The notes beneath the pieces are model-generated. The model worked only from the letters and a program-made list of their open reading frames with translations, made no database searches and was not told the origin of the DNA. From positions 52,553,434 through 52,617,433 of the forward strand of contig NC_081828.1 in assembly GCF_030867095.1 (NCBI RefSeq): DNA of 64,000 nucleotides, in the 5' to 3' direction. Below are positions 10,245 to 27,993 of the stretch, piece by piece. The translations under genes and the position numbers were made by a program. Numbering within the stretch: the stretch's first letter is position 1; each line of letters starts with the position of its first letter. This DNA comes from Alligator mississippiensis (Eukaryota > Chordata > Crocodylia > Alligatoridae).

Positions 10245-10899
10245 ATACAAAAACATCGTAAAGCCAATTGGGACTGAGAGTAACACTGGCACATTTGCCT
10301 GCATTGTGCATGCAAATTCCAACTAATCAAAGTAGAGAGACTCTCTTTCCTCTCTCACATGCACACACCCAAGAGACAGGCAGACAGACAACAAAGCCAC
10401 CCAGGGCTCTGACCTCAGAAGCCACCATGTGACTCTGTCTGAAACTTACTAAGGCATTACATCAGCCTGGAAATGAAAGAAGAGAGCTGGGACCAAAATA
10501 TTGGTTTTCTTAAAAGGGCAATTGTATGGAGAGTTTTTAGAAAGACTGGACTTTGCTTGAAGGCTTTTTCCCTCTCCGTGCCTGCCTTGCCTGGTTTGCA
10601 CACAACTTAGAACTGTGGGAAGGGCACCTTTAACTTAAAACCCTTTAATGTGTGTGAAATCTTAAAAGGGTGCCACCCATTTAGGCCCATGACATTTACA
10701 CTGAGATAGAATTTGTGCCTGTCATGCTCTGGTCTGTAAATTGAGAGAATCCTTGTCCATTCACTAAACTGCATTCCCCCAGCATCGGGCAGCTGTGAAG
10801 TTTTATTGAGATAGAAAAAACTGGGAATATGAAGGTATTAGTTAACATCTGTTCATTTAAATATGAAATAATATTTTGTACTTCCATAGAGCTCCTGTA
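10245..10899. other. Intergenic DNA, nothing recognised
   Basis: No gene or repeat family is recognised between the CR1 tail and the next LINE remnant. Confidence 0.5.
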
Positions 10900-11760
10900 A
10901 TTCAGATTCACCATGAGACTCTGGAGAACATTGAATATTTTCCGTACCTCAGAAGCTGTCTCTCACAGACAGCTAACATCGACAAAGAAATCCAATATCA
11001 CCTCAGTGTGCAAATGCAGCCTTTGGACACCTGGGAAACAGGTGTTTGAAGATCGTGACATCAAATCTGAAACCAAACTCATGGTTTATCAAACAGTTGT
11101 GATCCCCACCTTACTGTACAGAGCTAAGATGTGGACAACCTATAGGACCTCAAGTTATTGGAGAAGTGCCATGAGTGCTGCCTGTGAAAGATCCTTCAAA
11201 TCCAGTGGGAAGATAGACATACCAACATGAACGTCCTCTTGCAGGCAAACACCATGAGCGTTGAGGTGGCGATGATCATCCAACATCAGCTTTGCTGGGG
11301 CAGCCACATCATCTGGTTGTCCAACTCCTGACTCCCAAAGCAAGTTTTATTCTCCCAGCTCAGTCAAGGAGCATGCCCAAGAGGAGGGCAGAGAAAGCGC
11401 TTCAAGGACATCCTCAAGGCCAACTTGAAAAAGGCAATGTTGGCATCAACTCATGGGAGACTATCACACAGGATTGCTACAAATGGAGGAAGAGTCTGCT
11501 GCAAGGATCTCAATACTTTGAAACCTTATGATGACAACAGGAGAGGGAAAAACAGGAGCAGCAGAAAAAGTCTCGCAGAGTGAATCAAGAATCCGGAGCC
11601 ACCCACCCCACACAGAAACATGAGCCCAAGTTGCAACAGAGTCTGCTATTCACCTATCAGCCTCATCAGCCATCTTTGGACCCACAGATAAGACAGTCAT
11701 GGAAGACAATCATCCTGGCTGCCAGGGAGTGCTGAACAAGTGTTTTTCAAGCAAGGATCT
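10900..11760 (+). mobile_element. LINE remnant of a non-CR1 clade (RT C-terminal region)
   Basis: Translation in broken frames gives the post-RT region of a non-LTR retrotransposon: 'SKTKLMVYQTVVIPTLLYRAKMW' near 11058-11125 (family pattern K-x-x-VY-x-x-VV-x-x-TLLY-x-x-E-x-W), then an arrangement like 'QLCWGSHIIWLSNS' near 11286-11330, then 'KRRAEKALQGHPQGQLEK' and 'SWETITQDCYKWR' (11370-11490). This differs from the CR1 C-terminus and resembles RTE- or L2-like LINEs found across animals, but I cannot fix the clade. Several frameshifts and stops show it is old. The rest of the RT and the 3' tail are not visible. Confidence 0.65.
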
Positions 11761-17088
<5,328 letters not shown>

Positions 17089-17677
17089 CCGCCCGCGCCC
17101 AGGACTCTGCCCCGCAGGCCCGGGCTGCGGGGTGCCCCCAGGCCGGAGCGCTGCGCTGCACCCGTGCACCAGCTGGGGAAGAAGGGGCTTTCCTTCTGCA
17201 AACAGGCAGGAAGTGGGGAGCAGCGCCGGGGAGCCCCCCGCTCGCTCCTCCTACGCACTGCACTGGAGGGAGCAGGGCAGGAGCAGCCCCTCCGTGCCTG
17301 CCTGCTGCGATCGCTGCTCGAAGCCAGCCTTCCCTGGCCCCATCCTTGGGGGCCCAAGACACTTGGGGTGCAGTAAGTTGAGCCAGGAAAGTTGGAAGTT
17401 CCTGGCAAGTTTTCTCAAAGCTGCCTCTGGAGAAGCTGGAGGTCAGGACGACTTACATGGTGCTTTTTGCCAAGAGTTTAATGCAGCAGAACCACGTTTA
17501 CAGACACTGGGGCAAGTCCTTGAGCCTTCTCCAGCAGGCGGGAGGACTCCCGGCCTTTGTTCTATAAAGGCTTGGGGCTCTCTGGGGGGTGGGGGTTGTA
17601 CAGTACAGTGTTCTCTCCTTCCGTGATGTATTTTGTCTTTTTGTATTAGAAATTGTATTGCTACGTGTGTAACACGT

Positions 17678-17683
17678 ATTAAA
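17678..17683 (+). terminator. IER5: Proximal poly(A) signal of IER5 (ATTAAA)
   Basis: ATTAAA lies about 590 nt after the stop codon, preceded by T-rich sequence and followed about 20 nt on by a GT-containing stretch. It is a plausible proximal 3' end. Confidence 0.55.
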
Positions 17684-18110
17684 TATTTTCAACTGTTCAG
17701 CTGTAGTCGTTTATGCAGCCGCCAAGTGGGTGGGAAGGGTGAGAGCTGGGCATGGGAGATGAGGAGGGTGTGGTGGCTGTGTCCTGGATCCACCCAGAGG
17801 GTCTGGGTGGTTTTGTTTCTAGCTCTGGGAGCTGTGAAGAAAGGAAGCTTCTGTTAGGGCAAGATTATGAGAGTCCCTCTCAGGACTTTTTTTTTTTTTC
17901 CAGGTCATCTGAAATACCTCTTGCTGTAGCTTGTTCCCTATTCAGCTCTGTGGCTTGGCAAACTGCCTGCTGAATTTGGGGGGTTTTGACTTGGGGTATG
18001 CCCAGTAGGTCTCTTGCCATCTCTGTTGTTTAAAAAAATCCAGAGATTGCTTGTAAGGCTGTAGTGAGTTGGAGGGGGGAGAATAGTGCTGCAGTAGCAT
18101 TTGAACTTTT

Positions 18111-18116
18111 AATAAA
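18111..18116 (+). terminator. IER5: Distal poly(A) signal of IER5 (AATAAA)
   Basis: A canonical AATAAA about 1.02 kb after the stop codon gives a 3' UTR close in size to what I recall for mammalian IER5. GT-rich bases follow. Which signal is used cannot be told from sequence. Confidence 0.5.
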
Positions 18117-18119
18117 AAA

Positions 18120-21100
18120 AAATGTGTAAATCATCAGTTTCCAACCTCTCCTTTAGTTGGACTGAGAAGTCAATATGACAAGAGCTGCTACACTGCCAAA
18201 ATAACTAACGTTTTCTTAACAGTCAAGGTTGTTGTCCTATCTTGTCCAGTCAGCCCAGGTATTGGGTGGTAATATAAATAACTTGGTCAACTAAAAGCTT
18301 CTAGGAAAAGAATTCTCTTTTTTCTTATACCATACTTATAACCTGTGGAAGTCTTTTCCATTGAGAAACTACTACTTTGTTTGTTTTTCACCATTAACTT
18401 TGGCTTACCAGAACAGTAATAATTACAGTGGGGAATAGACAGATTTAATTGTTCTTGTTAACAAGATACGGTCAGTTTAATGATGATACATAGGCGTTAG
18501 AGAGACTTCAGCCTTTTTAGTTAATAACCCTTACAAAGTCTTGTGCAATCTAGGATATCCTTCAGTTTGCAGAAATGTTGGGGAAAATCATTTAAATCAA
18601 CTGCAGAAACCTTGGTCTATGGGAGACACCTCCTCCCTTCCCTAGCTTAGAAAGGAGCAGTGTGGGGGGGGAGAGGCATAGGGTTTTGCACTATTGGATG
18701 TGCAGCTATGCAGTTCCTGTCCCTCAGAAGACTGGAGGGGACAGAAAGAGCAGAGTGAAAACAGCAATGGAGAGAAGGGACTCTGTTCTGTCATGATATG
18801 TTTGTCATGCTTGGTAATGTACACTCTTTTAGATAAAAGAAGGCTCTGGGGAGAGACAGTGTTTTACCTTTTCAAATAAGATAGTGTCTCTGTGTCTCTC
18901 TCTGTCTCAATCTTTACAAGGAAGCTAAATTCTTAAGGGGGGTGTCTGTTCTCCCAGAGTATTGTAGGAGTTAAGTGTTTGATTTGAAGTTTAAACACAA
19001 ATCTGTTATTCCCTTACCCCTCTTGGTACTTGCAGTATCACACTCCAGTAATGTTACCACTTCTTAATAGGCCTGAAGAGAAAATCTGATTTCCTGAAAT
19101 TTCCCCAACCCTCTTTGAGGCTATCTTGATACTTCATATACCCATGGGAGGATATTCTCCACTTATCCTCGCAGGCCCACGTTTGATTTGTTTTCCATTT
19201 CAAGTGGGTCACCTTTAGGTGTAATGGGTGTAGTGGGAATGTAGCTAGTGTGTGTTCTTGGTTTGGTGTGTGTGTTTGTTTGGTTTTCTTGGTGGTTGTT
19301 TTTTTTGGTGGGGGGTGGGTTGTGGTGGGTTTTTGTTTTATTTTAGCTCCTTAAGTGGCTGTCTACATAGCTGTCTTTTTTTTCTATTCTCCTATCCTGC
19401 TGGCTGGCTTCTGTGGAATTACTTCACTTAGTTGAAGGTGTAGGGAAGAGAACTCTTGTACTTCACCAAACCTCCCCCTGCATTTTTCTGTTTGGACAAG
19501 GTCTTCCTATTCAAACCTGCAGTCAGTGGGTTTCACTCTTACCTTTTTCTCTCCTTTTTTATTTTTGAGAAGCTATCTGACAACAGGTGGGAGCTTCTCT
19601 GTAGTACTGGTGTTTTGAACACATGGAGCCATTCCTACTCAACTTGAAGGGCTAAGTGTTTGGCTGAACAGGGAGTAGCATTCTCTTGGAATAAATGTCA
19701 ACACATGGAGCTAATTGGGAACAGCTCCATATGCATAAAAGCCCTAAAGGGCTTTCTGTGCCACAAACAACTGAAGAAAGGTCCATGTTCCAGCTGGTCA
19801 GGAGGCACTGACTCTCCCTGTGTTAGACAAGCCTGAAGCTGAGCTTCCTTTCAGTACCAGTTGGCACTGGTTCCATCCATCCTAACTTTCCAGGAGGAGT
19901 TGTGTAATATAATAGATGACCAACCAAATACTCTGTAACTTAACTATTGGCAACATTGGAAATACCAGCAGTAAAGGCTATTCTGGGATACATCAGAACT
20001 CTGCCTTTGACAAGGATGATCTGTCCTCGAAGCATGTAAATGTGTGATCTTTTACTTGGCCAGTGGTATGTGATACCTTGCCCTTGAGACACCCGGTCCA
20101 GCTTCCCAAGCCATTGCCAGACCTATCTCGGGTTATATCACGACTAATTCACTGCAGTGGAGCGTCGTAGATGGGACTATGTGTACTTGGCAAGTATAGG
20201 CTCAATTGGAACAGTCATGCATGCAGCAGTGAACAGCAACTCCCCATTAATATATAGTATGGGAGGGGGGAAAAAAACTGAACTCAGTAGTAAAAATGGC
20301 ACCCTTGCACAGTCAGGGTTATCCTGTTTTCCCCTCTGTCAGTGCCCAGAAACCAGCATGCTAAAAAGTATGAGTGAAGCTGACCATAATACTACTTTTT
20401 TTTTTTAAGGGTACTTAATTATGCTTATGGCATAATGCTGTGGACTATAGGGCATCATGGTAAATGGGGGAATTACTCTTCAGTTACAGCTTTGAAGAGA
20501 TTGACTGGACTCTGTTTACTTAGCAGCCCTGGTTTGGAAAGCCTTGGCTGTGGCCTCTCAATCAAAGCTGCATAGTTTGGTGGGTGGTTCTGATGTTCAA
20601 GAAGTTTTTGGGTTTTTTTGTTTTGTTTTGGGGGGGGGGGGAGGACAGGGAGTCAGACTTCTTATTTTAAAATATTAATAAATTCTGCAGATGTCAATTG
20701 AGTTTTTCCAAAAGAGACAGCTTGGGATGCCTGTAGCACTTCAGCTTGTGATCCATCTATCTGTACAGACTTTTTCAGTAAATCCTTTATACCCTTGTTA
20801 AAGGGGGCAGGGGTTGGTGTGCTTTGTTCTCCTGGGAGCTGGAGCAAACAGAAGAAGGATAGTGATGATAAACTAAACTGCAGGCTCCACGTACAACTGG
20901 GGAGGCTAAAGAAATGGATGGCCAATGGCAACAGTTTATTTAGAAGTTTACCTCTGGCTCTTTCTAGCAGCTTTTCCTGTTCCTGCAAACATCTGTGTAC
21001 AAACAGGGTCTATATTTCTTCAGCTCTTCTGCCTGAAATTCCTTGCTCTGTGTTCTCTGTTATGTACATGTCATTGCACTTAGTTTGCTGGAAAGCTGAA

Positions 21101-24100
21101 GGAGGTGGCATAAACCAGAACTAAGCCTTGGGGATGAATAAGCATAAAGAATAGGCAGTAGTCCAAATATGACTTGTGTGAATGCCCAGTGAGCGCAGAG
21201 GCAAATGTAAATAAACCAGATAAAAATAAAAACTTGCATCACTTGAAGAGTTGGGCAAGTCTTTTGGAAACCTCTTAAGTCTAAAGATATGACACAATAC
21301 TAATATGGCAGAATCCTTACATTCCTATAATAGCAATGGTGATGAGAGACTTTAAAAGACTTTGCTGCCATTGCTTCACTGCTCTGCTAATATTTTTTGT
21401 GTGGGTTTACCAATGCAGGGAGAAAGGTCATGTACACACATAACTTAGCTTATGTTAGACCACAGCTACATGGGCACTATTTTAAGTGGCCTTTGGCTTG
21501 GTGAGCCAATTTGATTTACTTTGTTTTGTGGCAGTGCTCTTATCTATCTTTACAACAGGCATGTTTGCAGCTCCCTGTTGTGTATGTTTACTTCCCAGTC
21601 CTTCATGCACAAAGGAAAGTAGGATGGGAGGCAGACTTATCTCCCTCTCTGAATGGATCCAGTATGTGATGGCACATCCCAGTACCTCAGTTTCCCTACC
21701 TGGAGTAATGGGTTTGCAGTGTGATGATCACTAAAGGCCTTGAATTGGGAAAAGAATGCACTCTTAACAATCCTTCCTCCTGATATAAGAAGTGAGTTTG
21801 CAATGGGAAATGGGGTCATTCTTCCAAGGTGGGAAGGATGGAGGGAAAGCTTTGCTTTCACTTTTCCCATACTGTAATTGGTAATGACTGATCACTAGTT
21901 CCAGCCCCTAGTGTGTGAGCTATTGCTCTAATTAGGGATACCTTCTGGAGGGAGGCAGTCATGCTCTGAACAGTAAGGGAGTGTTAATGGTATGAATCAT
22001 CTCATCCTTTAGAGGGATGAATACATATGCATCTCCTGGGATACCAGCCAGCTAATGCTTCTAGCTAAGGCACTGGACAGAACAGGCGTGGGTGGGGTGG
22101 AGGTGTAAAGAGACTGGGTTTGGCTTTGGATGTATTCTCCCCTTTTGGATGTGCTCCAGCGATTGGCTGGAAGAATAGCCTGAGATGACCCTGCACACAC
22201 ACCTTTTTTTTACCTATTGGGGGAATATCTATTCACTGCTGCAGCATCCTTGCACAGCTTGTCTCAACACTCTGGAATCCAGGGAGCTGTTGGGAGGGAG
22301 AGAGAAGGCTGGGGGGGGTGGGCTGCATTCTTGACTCTGCCACTCCCTTGCCTGGAGAGCACAGCTGGCTGCCTACTTTAGGGAAGGCTCGAGCAGTCCT
22401 AGAGCTTGCAGGGTGGGGGAAGTGCTACAGAGAGCCTGGGAAGGTTTAAATCCTAGGCCACTTGCTTAATGGATGGGGGGGGGGGATAAAAGCATGACAG
22501 GGGATTTGCAAAAAGCTCCCTGCGTTTGGGGGCGGAGAAGGGGCAGCAGTGCTTTATACAAATTCTCTTCTGCCCTGTAGTGAGCATAATTAAACCTTGA
22601 TTAAAGGCAAGGGCCCAGCTCTTCCCCCTGGCCCTGGCACGTTCCTCAGGATTCACATCTGTTTGCAGCATGCTGTGCTTGCCCATGATGCTTCAGGCGT
22701 ATGTTAGTTAAAGTGGGGAGAGGGAGGCTTCCCTCTCCTTTGAAGCACTAACTCTTATGCCACCCCATGCTCTGTTGCCAGGTTTGGGTGCAATTGGTGT
22801 GCTGAGCTGCAAGGAAGATAGATCTTGCTCATGCTACTCCACTGGAGCTTTCTCTAGCAGAGAGAGGAGACTGGTTGCTTTGTCTGCAACAACCCCTGGC
22901 CTTGGCCTCTTTATGCTCTTCTAGGGGGGGACACAGGCTCATTGTTTGTCTAGATAAGACTCTGATGGCACAGGGAGGGGCTACTGCCAGGAAGAGAGGG
23001 GATAAAGGGAAGTTTGCCAGGGAAAGGTAGTTTGGTTTGCTGAAAAGACATGTAGAAGACCTGGGAGCTTCACCTTAAAGGCTGGGCTGGGCTGGGCATA
23101 CCCAAGCTGATCTGTTATTAGTATGCTACCAACCACTGAAGGGCAGGAGCTATCTTTGAAATTTGGTTGCCAGTAGGGGTGCCTCATGGAGCAACGTGTT
23201 AGGAAAACCCTTGCTACAGCAGCAGGATCGGTAGCCAAGCTGGGGGTACTTCACCTTGGCAAAGTCACCAAGCTAGCTAGGAGATGTCTGGTAATTTAGA
23301 GTTGACAAATCCTTGGCAGTGAGGCTGAGGGGCCCAGGTGTTAGAGCACTATTGCTGGCCTGCCCCAAGCCAATAAACCCCAGAAGGTGGGGTCAGATTG
23401 GGGCCAGTGCAGAGATGCAGTGACAAGTGCGAGCAGCTTGTTCTCCAGCTTGTCTTCTGTTTGTAATTTCTGCTCCCGACATAAGAAACCCCCCACTCCC
23501 CATGCCAGAACTGGATGTGCTGCCTTGCAGCGTGCTAATGAAATGCAGAGCTCTTTGGAGAGCAAGTCCAAAACGGGTTTTTGGAGCTTTGTGCCTCTTG
23601 CTTTGGGCGTCCTCTGACCCTCTGTCCTCTCCTCTTTGCTCCACAAAATGATTTACTGGTGATTGTTACCTGCAGGACAGGGAAGGGATGGGGAGGGCAA
23701 GCTGAAGTCAGGTTTGGAGATGCAGACTGAATCAAGTAGTGTGTCATAATGTGGTCCCCAAATGATAAAGCAAACTCCAGGGACACAGTGGGAGGATGGA
23801 ACAGTACATTCCCTGCCCGGGAAGTAATGGAAGCATGACCAGCAATCAGATAATTCAGTGGGGTGGAGGGGGAAATGTTCCTGGCCTCTCCTTGTATCAG
23901 ATTCACCACTTCCAAGATGATGCTGGTTTTTTAGCATGCACAGAGGGTGAGTTCAGGGGCAGACTTACTACTTCTCAATCCTGAATTTCTTGGCCTGTGT
24001 CAGTCTGGGTCACAATGGAGTTGCCATTGCTTTCTAATTATAGTTTTATGTGGACCAGACAAAGCAAGCTGTTTTGACTTGTGTTTAGGCAGGTGTTTTT

Positions 24101-27100
24101 AGGAGCAGGTGTGAAATGCTCAGGAGACCAGAACAGCCTCTCCCCTCCTCTTTTTTGGAACACACACCAAGATCCAACCTGCAGTATGTGTTTTTGCCCT
24201 CCAGCTGTGGTAGTGGCTGCAGAATGGGGGAGATTTATAATGGAAAATTGGCTAGGTCCCTCCCTTCCTGGGGGGGGTACCTGCTGTGGAGAGCTAATGC
24301 TCTTACTGTTGGCATCTCCTTTTCTAAATGCCAACTAATGCTGAAAACAGCTGTGGGCAGAGACTACTGGTGGTTCAACCATCTGTGAGAGATGCACAGT
24401 GACTGCTCCAGAATCTTTATGTTAGGCTGCATCTTCTTTCCCTAGGCTGAACCAAGACTTGCACAGTACAAGCCCTGGGCTTCAGCCTCTGGAGTTGTGA
24501 TGAGGACAGAATCTTTTCATTTTGTTTTGTTTAAATAAGGGTTACCCCTCATGATCATCACAGGGGGAGCCTGACAGCATGACCTAAGCGTAACCAGTGT
24601 TGATGTCACTGTGTCTGCCTGAGTCTGCAGAGAGTTGGACACAGAATGAAACCACCCCATTCATCTTAATGGGGTGTTGTTAACCCCAGCACCTAGGAAG
24701 GGCAGTCAGGGGCTACTAGCATCACTGCAGGATGGTATGTGGCTGGTGAAGTGTGTACGGGGTCTTGTCCTCTCACCCCAGCAGCCAAAACATTTGGTTG
24801 TATGAGTGCTGGCAGGCCTCTTCTGCATGCTAGTACTTCTCTATGAGGTCTGGGGCAGAAAAATGTCCCTGCTGCTCTTCTGTGGGGCCATGTCTATAGT
24901 TGCAAAACTGCAAAGAAGCCTCATGTCATGGTGACTCTGTTGCCTCAGATTGTCTTAGTTTTGCCTTTACGTCAACTCTGAGCTCCATTTTAATCATTCC
25001 CTTCCCCTGGCCTGCTATCCCTCTCTCTTATGCTGTAGAAACAGGCCCCAGATGCTGCTGCGTTGCTCCAAGAACCTTAACAGTTGGTGCCAGTAGGGAG
25101 AGTTTCCTCCCAGCACTGCCGGCTGGGGCTCCAGTATTATTAACTCCCTTGCCATATTTCAGGGTGACCTCTTTAGCTCTGTCAGAAAAAACAGAATTGC
25201 AGCCCTCTTTAGTGGAGCTGAATGGAGTCTCCCCATCGGGAAGGTTACAGCTATGTCATGAAGATTGTGAGCTTCCTGTGTCTCTGGGCAAAGTGCTAGG
25301 ACTCAGTAGTGTGTTGCAACTATGCAGGCTTTGGGTTGTTGCCAGCAGTATTAACAGAGTCTAAGAGAACCAGGCACAACCGTCTGTTGTTCACATCCAG
25401 AGCTTTGGTTAGGAACATGTGTGGTTTCCTGGGGAAAGATTTCCTCCTCCTCCTTCTCCTTCTCCTCCTCCCCTCTGCTGACAGCGTCTGACCTCAGCTG
25501 TCGTTTCTGGTGTTGTAGGGGATTAATCTGAGCCTAAGGACAGGTTCAGGCATGTCCAATGCAAAGGAGAGCTTCATGCATAGAAAAAAGGGGAGAAAAC
25601 AATGGAACATTCTCCTGCTGCTTCACCCGGCAGCCAGGCAGAGCAGGAAAAGAAAACCTGTATTAATTGTTAGACAGGGGCCCCGGCCTCTGCTCTGTTC
25701 CCCCAGCACCCCAAACAACCATGTGGTTCCTAATCTGCCTCAAGATCTGGATCTGAGTTTTGGAAAATGACTCCTATTGCAGTAAACTGAGCTAAAACCC
25801 CAGAGCTGAACATCTGTGAACAGCAGGGTGTTTGGAGCCCCGTGATCTGAGCTGGCAAGGCCTCCTTGTGGGGAAGTCTCAGCTCAGCACATGGGAGAGT
25901 TTCCAAAAGCAGGGTCTGGCTCTGGCTTAGGCATGTGCAGTTTAAACCCGTCTCTAATAGCTCCCTGTCCCGGGTGTCCAGCACCTTAATCCAGAGATTT
26001 TTAATACCAAAACATGCCACTGTGATCATCTGGTTGGACTTTCTGCATAAGCCAGGTGCAAGAATTTCACTTGGTCATTTTTATATTGAGCCCTTAACTT
26101 CTGCATTAATGGTATAAGAGCAGTGAGTGCAGTCACCAAGATTCCCCCCCTAACTGTCCATAGTGGGCTCTGCTCTTGGCTCTTCTAGGTTCAGCAGCTC
26201 TTCCTAGTCCCATATTGGCTTTGGCAAGACCAGCATTATTACCATGTTAATCCAGCCACTTTTTCTTTCTCCTTATTGTAATCAAAAGAAATGAGGTGAA
26301 GGAAAGTAAGAGGGAGTAGGAAAAGGGGAAATCAAAGGTATTGATGCAGTGAGCAGCAAGATGTGGCAGTGAATCACTAGGGAAGAGGATTAGAAAAGAG
26401 GAACAGAAAGAACTAGACAGCTGCAGACATGGGGTAGCCAATGGACAGACAAGGGGAAAATGCCCCCCATGCAGGGGTCTGGAGAGCCAACTCTGAGAGG
26501 GTGGAGGTACCTGAGAACAGAGAAGCCCAGAGCCCCACTTGCCCATCCAAGGAGAAGAATAGGGGGTTTGTTACTATGGTGAGGTGCTTCCTGCAGCTAG
26601 GGTTGGTTCCCTTTTTGACTTCCCAGCAACTAGAGCATGGCACAGGCTCAGTAACTGTTTCCTCTCCTGACTCTATGGCTGGAGGGGTTGTCAGGCAGTC
26701 ATTCCCACTCCTTCCTTACTAAAACCAAAGCAAGACAGGACTGGGAGAATCCAGTTTCCTTCCCTCCTCCCTCCCTCCCTCCCTCACATGTTTAGTCCAC
26801 ATCCAGAAGCCACAGAGGATGGAATTTCACTTGAAAAGAGGAGGGGAAGTGACAGTCTTGGGGGGAGAAAGAAATCCTCATCAATCTTAGGTCACAAACA
26901 CCAAGAACAAAATCCTTTTGCATTGCCCTTTAAACCTGTTATCTCCCTCCCACACACGCTCTCTTTCTCCAACTACTTATTTGCCTGTCATCCAGTTCTC
27001 CCCTCCTGGACTCCTGCTGATTTGTACATCAGTCCTTTTTCACTTGCTGTGCCCAGAGCTTGGGGGTGTGTGTGTGTGTGACAGTTTGGGGACTAAGCTT

Positions 27101-27293
27101 TCCACAATTCAAATCCCAGTTTAGATCACACATGACATGACTTTTCTGTTCCCAGCCTTGTACCAAGTGGGCATGTATCTATATTACCCATGCAGAAATG
27201 GCACAAATTCTATTCTTTTATTTTTTTAGGAGATTACCGTGAGTGGCATGGATGGCTTCCTTAGGGAGATAGCAGGGATGCTGAGTCATATTC
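18120..27293. other. Intergenic DNA downstream of IER5
   Basis: Over 9 kb without a recognisable gene or well-preserved transposon. Open stretches on both strands stay below about 155 codons and show no domain. Homopolymer and simple tracts are common: G runs near 20629-20642 and 22474-22486, T/G-rich sequence near 19257-19340, a TCC/CTC tract at about 25443-25472, and CCCT repeats near 26761-26783. A non-coding RNA cannot be excluded. Confidence 0.5.
25443..25472. repeat. CTC/TCC trinucleotide microsatellite
   Basis: An imperfect polypyrimidine tract of CTC, TCC and CTT units. It accounts for the leucine runs in the open frame through it. Confidence 0.7.
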
Positions 27294-27411
27294 TAAAAAG
27301 TGCCTGAGTGACTTAGGAGCCGGAATCCATTGACTATCAGGGAGATACAAGGTCCTAAGTGTCTCAGTCACTTTTGAAAATGGGGCTAAGTCATTTAGGG
27401 GCTTTGGAAAG
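27294..27411. mobile_element. Palindromic MITE-like amniote repeat
   Basis: The left half contains 'aaaaagtgcctgagtgactt', and the right half contains the inverted counterpart around 'aagtgtctcagtcacttttg'. The element can therefore fold on itself. The phrases cctaagt, agtcactt and ttttgaaaatggg recur at 59070-59235 and more weakly at 4570-4680 and 55780-55850. It behaves as an old interspersed MITE family; I cannot name it. Confidence 0.5.
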
Positions 27412-27767
27412 TTTGACTCACTTTCTGATGTCTCTCTGTAGACATTCCCCAGCCAGTTTGGGAATTTGCCTTCCCATGACTTTGGAGACATTGGAAACCT
27501 GGCACATGCTGCCTTCTGCCCTTTCCACTCAGCAATGGCAAGGCAGTCTGCCAATGGCTAGAATAGGTGGGGTAAGCTGGCTGGGGACTCAGAGCTGGAA
27601 CACAGGTGGTATTATGGATGAGGATTTGGGAGCATTGGTAGGGATTGCAGGAGCTTGGTATCAAGTAGGAAGGGTGCTACTAGTTGAAACAACTGGCTTT
27701 CGCATTGTCTGGAGGATGCCAGTCCACTGGCTAGAGCCAATTTTAGATTCTTATTTGTCTGAGATTC

Positions 27768-27990
27768 ATAGATTCATAGATGTTAGGGTCGGAAGGGACC
27801 TCAATAGATCATTGAGTCCGACCCCCTGCATAGGCAGGAAAGAGTGCTGGGTCTAGATGACCTCAGCTAGATGCATATCCAAAAAAATTTATCAGGGGTC
27901 CTATTCCTCCCTGGGCCTTCCTTTTACTCCCTATATATCTAAAGAACAATTTCTTGTTGTCCTTACTCCATATATATCTAAAGAACAATT
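27768..27990 (-). mobile_element. CR1 fragment with internal deletion and local duplication
   Basis: 27768-27865 is the 3' end of a CR1 on the minus strand: two tcatagat units, then the reverse complement of the gggtcggact block and of the 'ctagctgaggtcatctag' block. Bases 27878-27990 match a distant internal part of CR1, the segment at 8440-8510 of the long copy that encodes NKKLFFRYIGSKRKAQGG. The roughly 1.6 kb that normally separates these parts is missing. A segment of about 25 bp containing tatatatctaaagaacaatt occurs twice in tandem (about 27932-27956 and 27969-27993). Confidence 0.85.
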
Positions 27991-27993
27991 TCT

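Noticed and set aside
27359-27856. Open frame of 165 codons on the plus strand
   Set aside because: It spans a MITE-like repeat and ends in a CR1 tail, so it cannot be a conserved gene.
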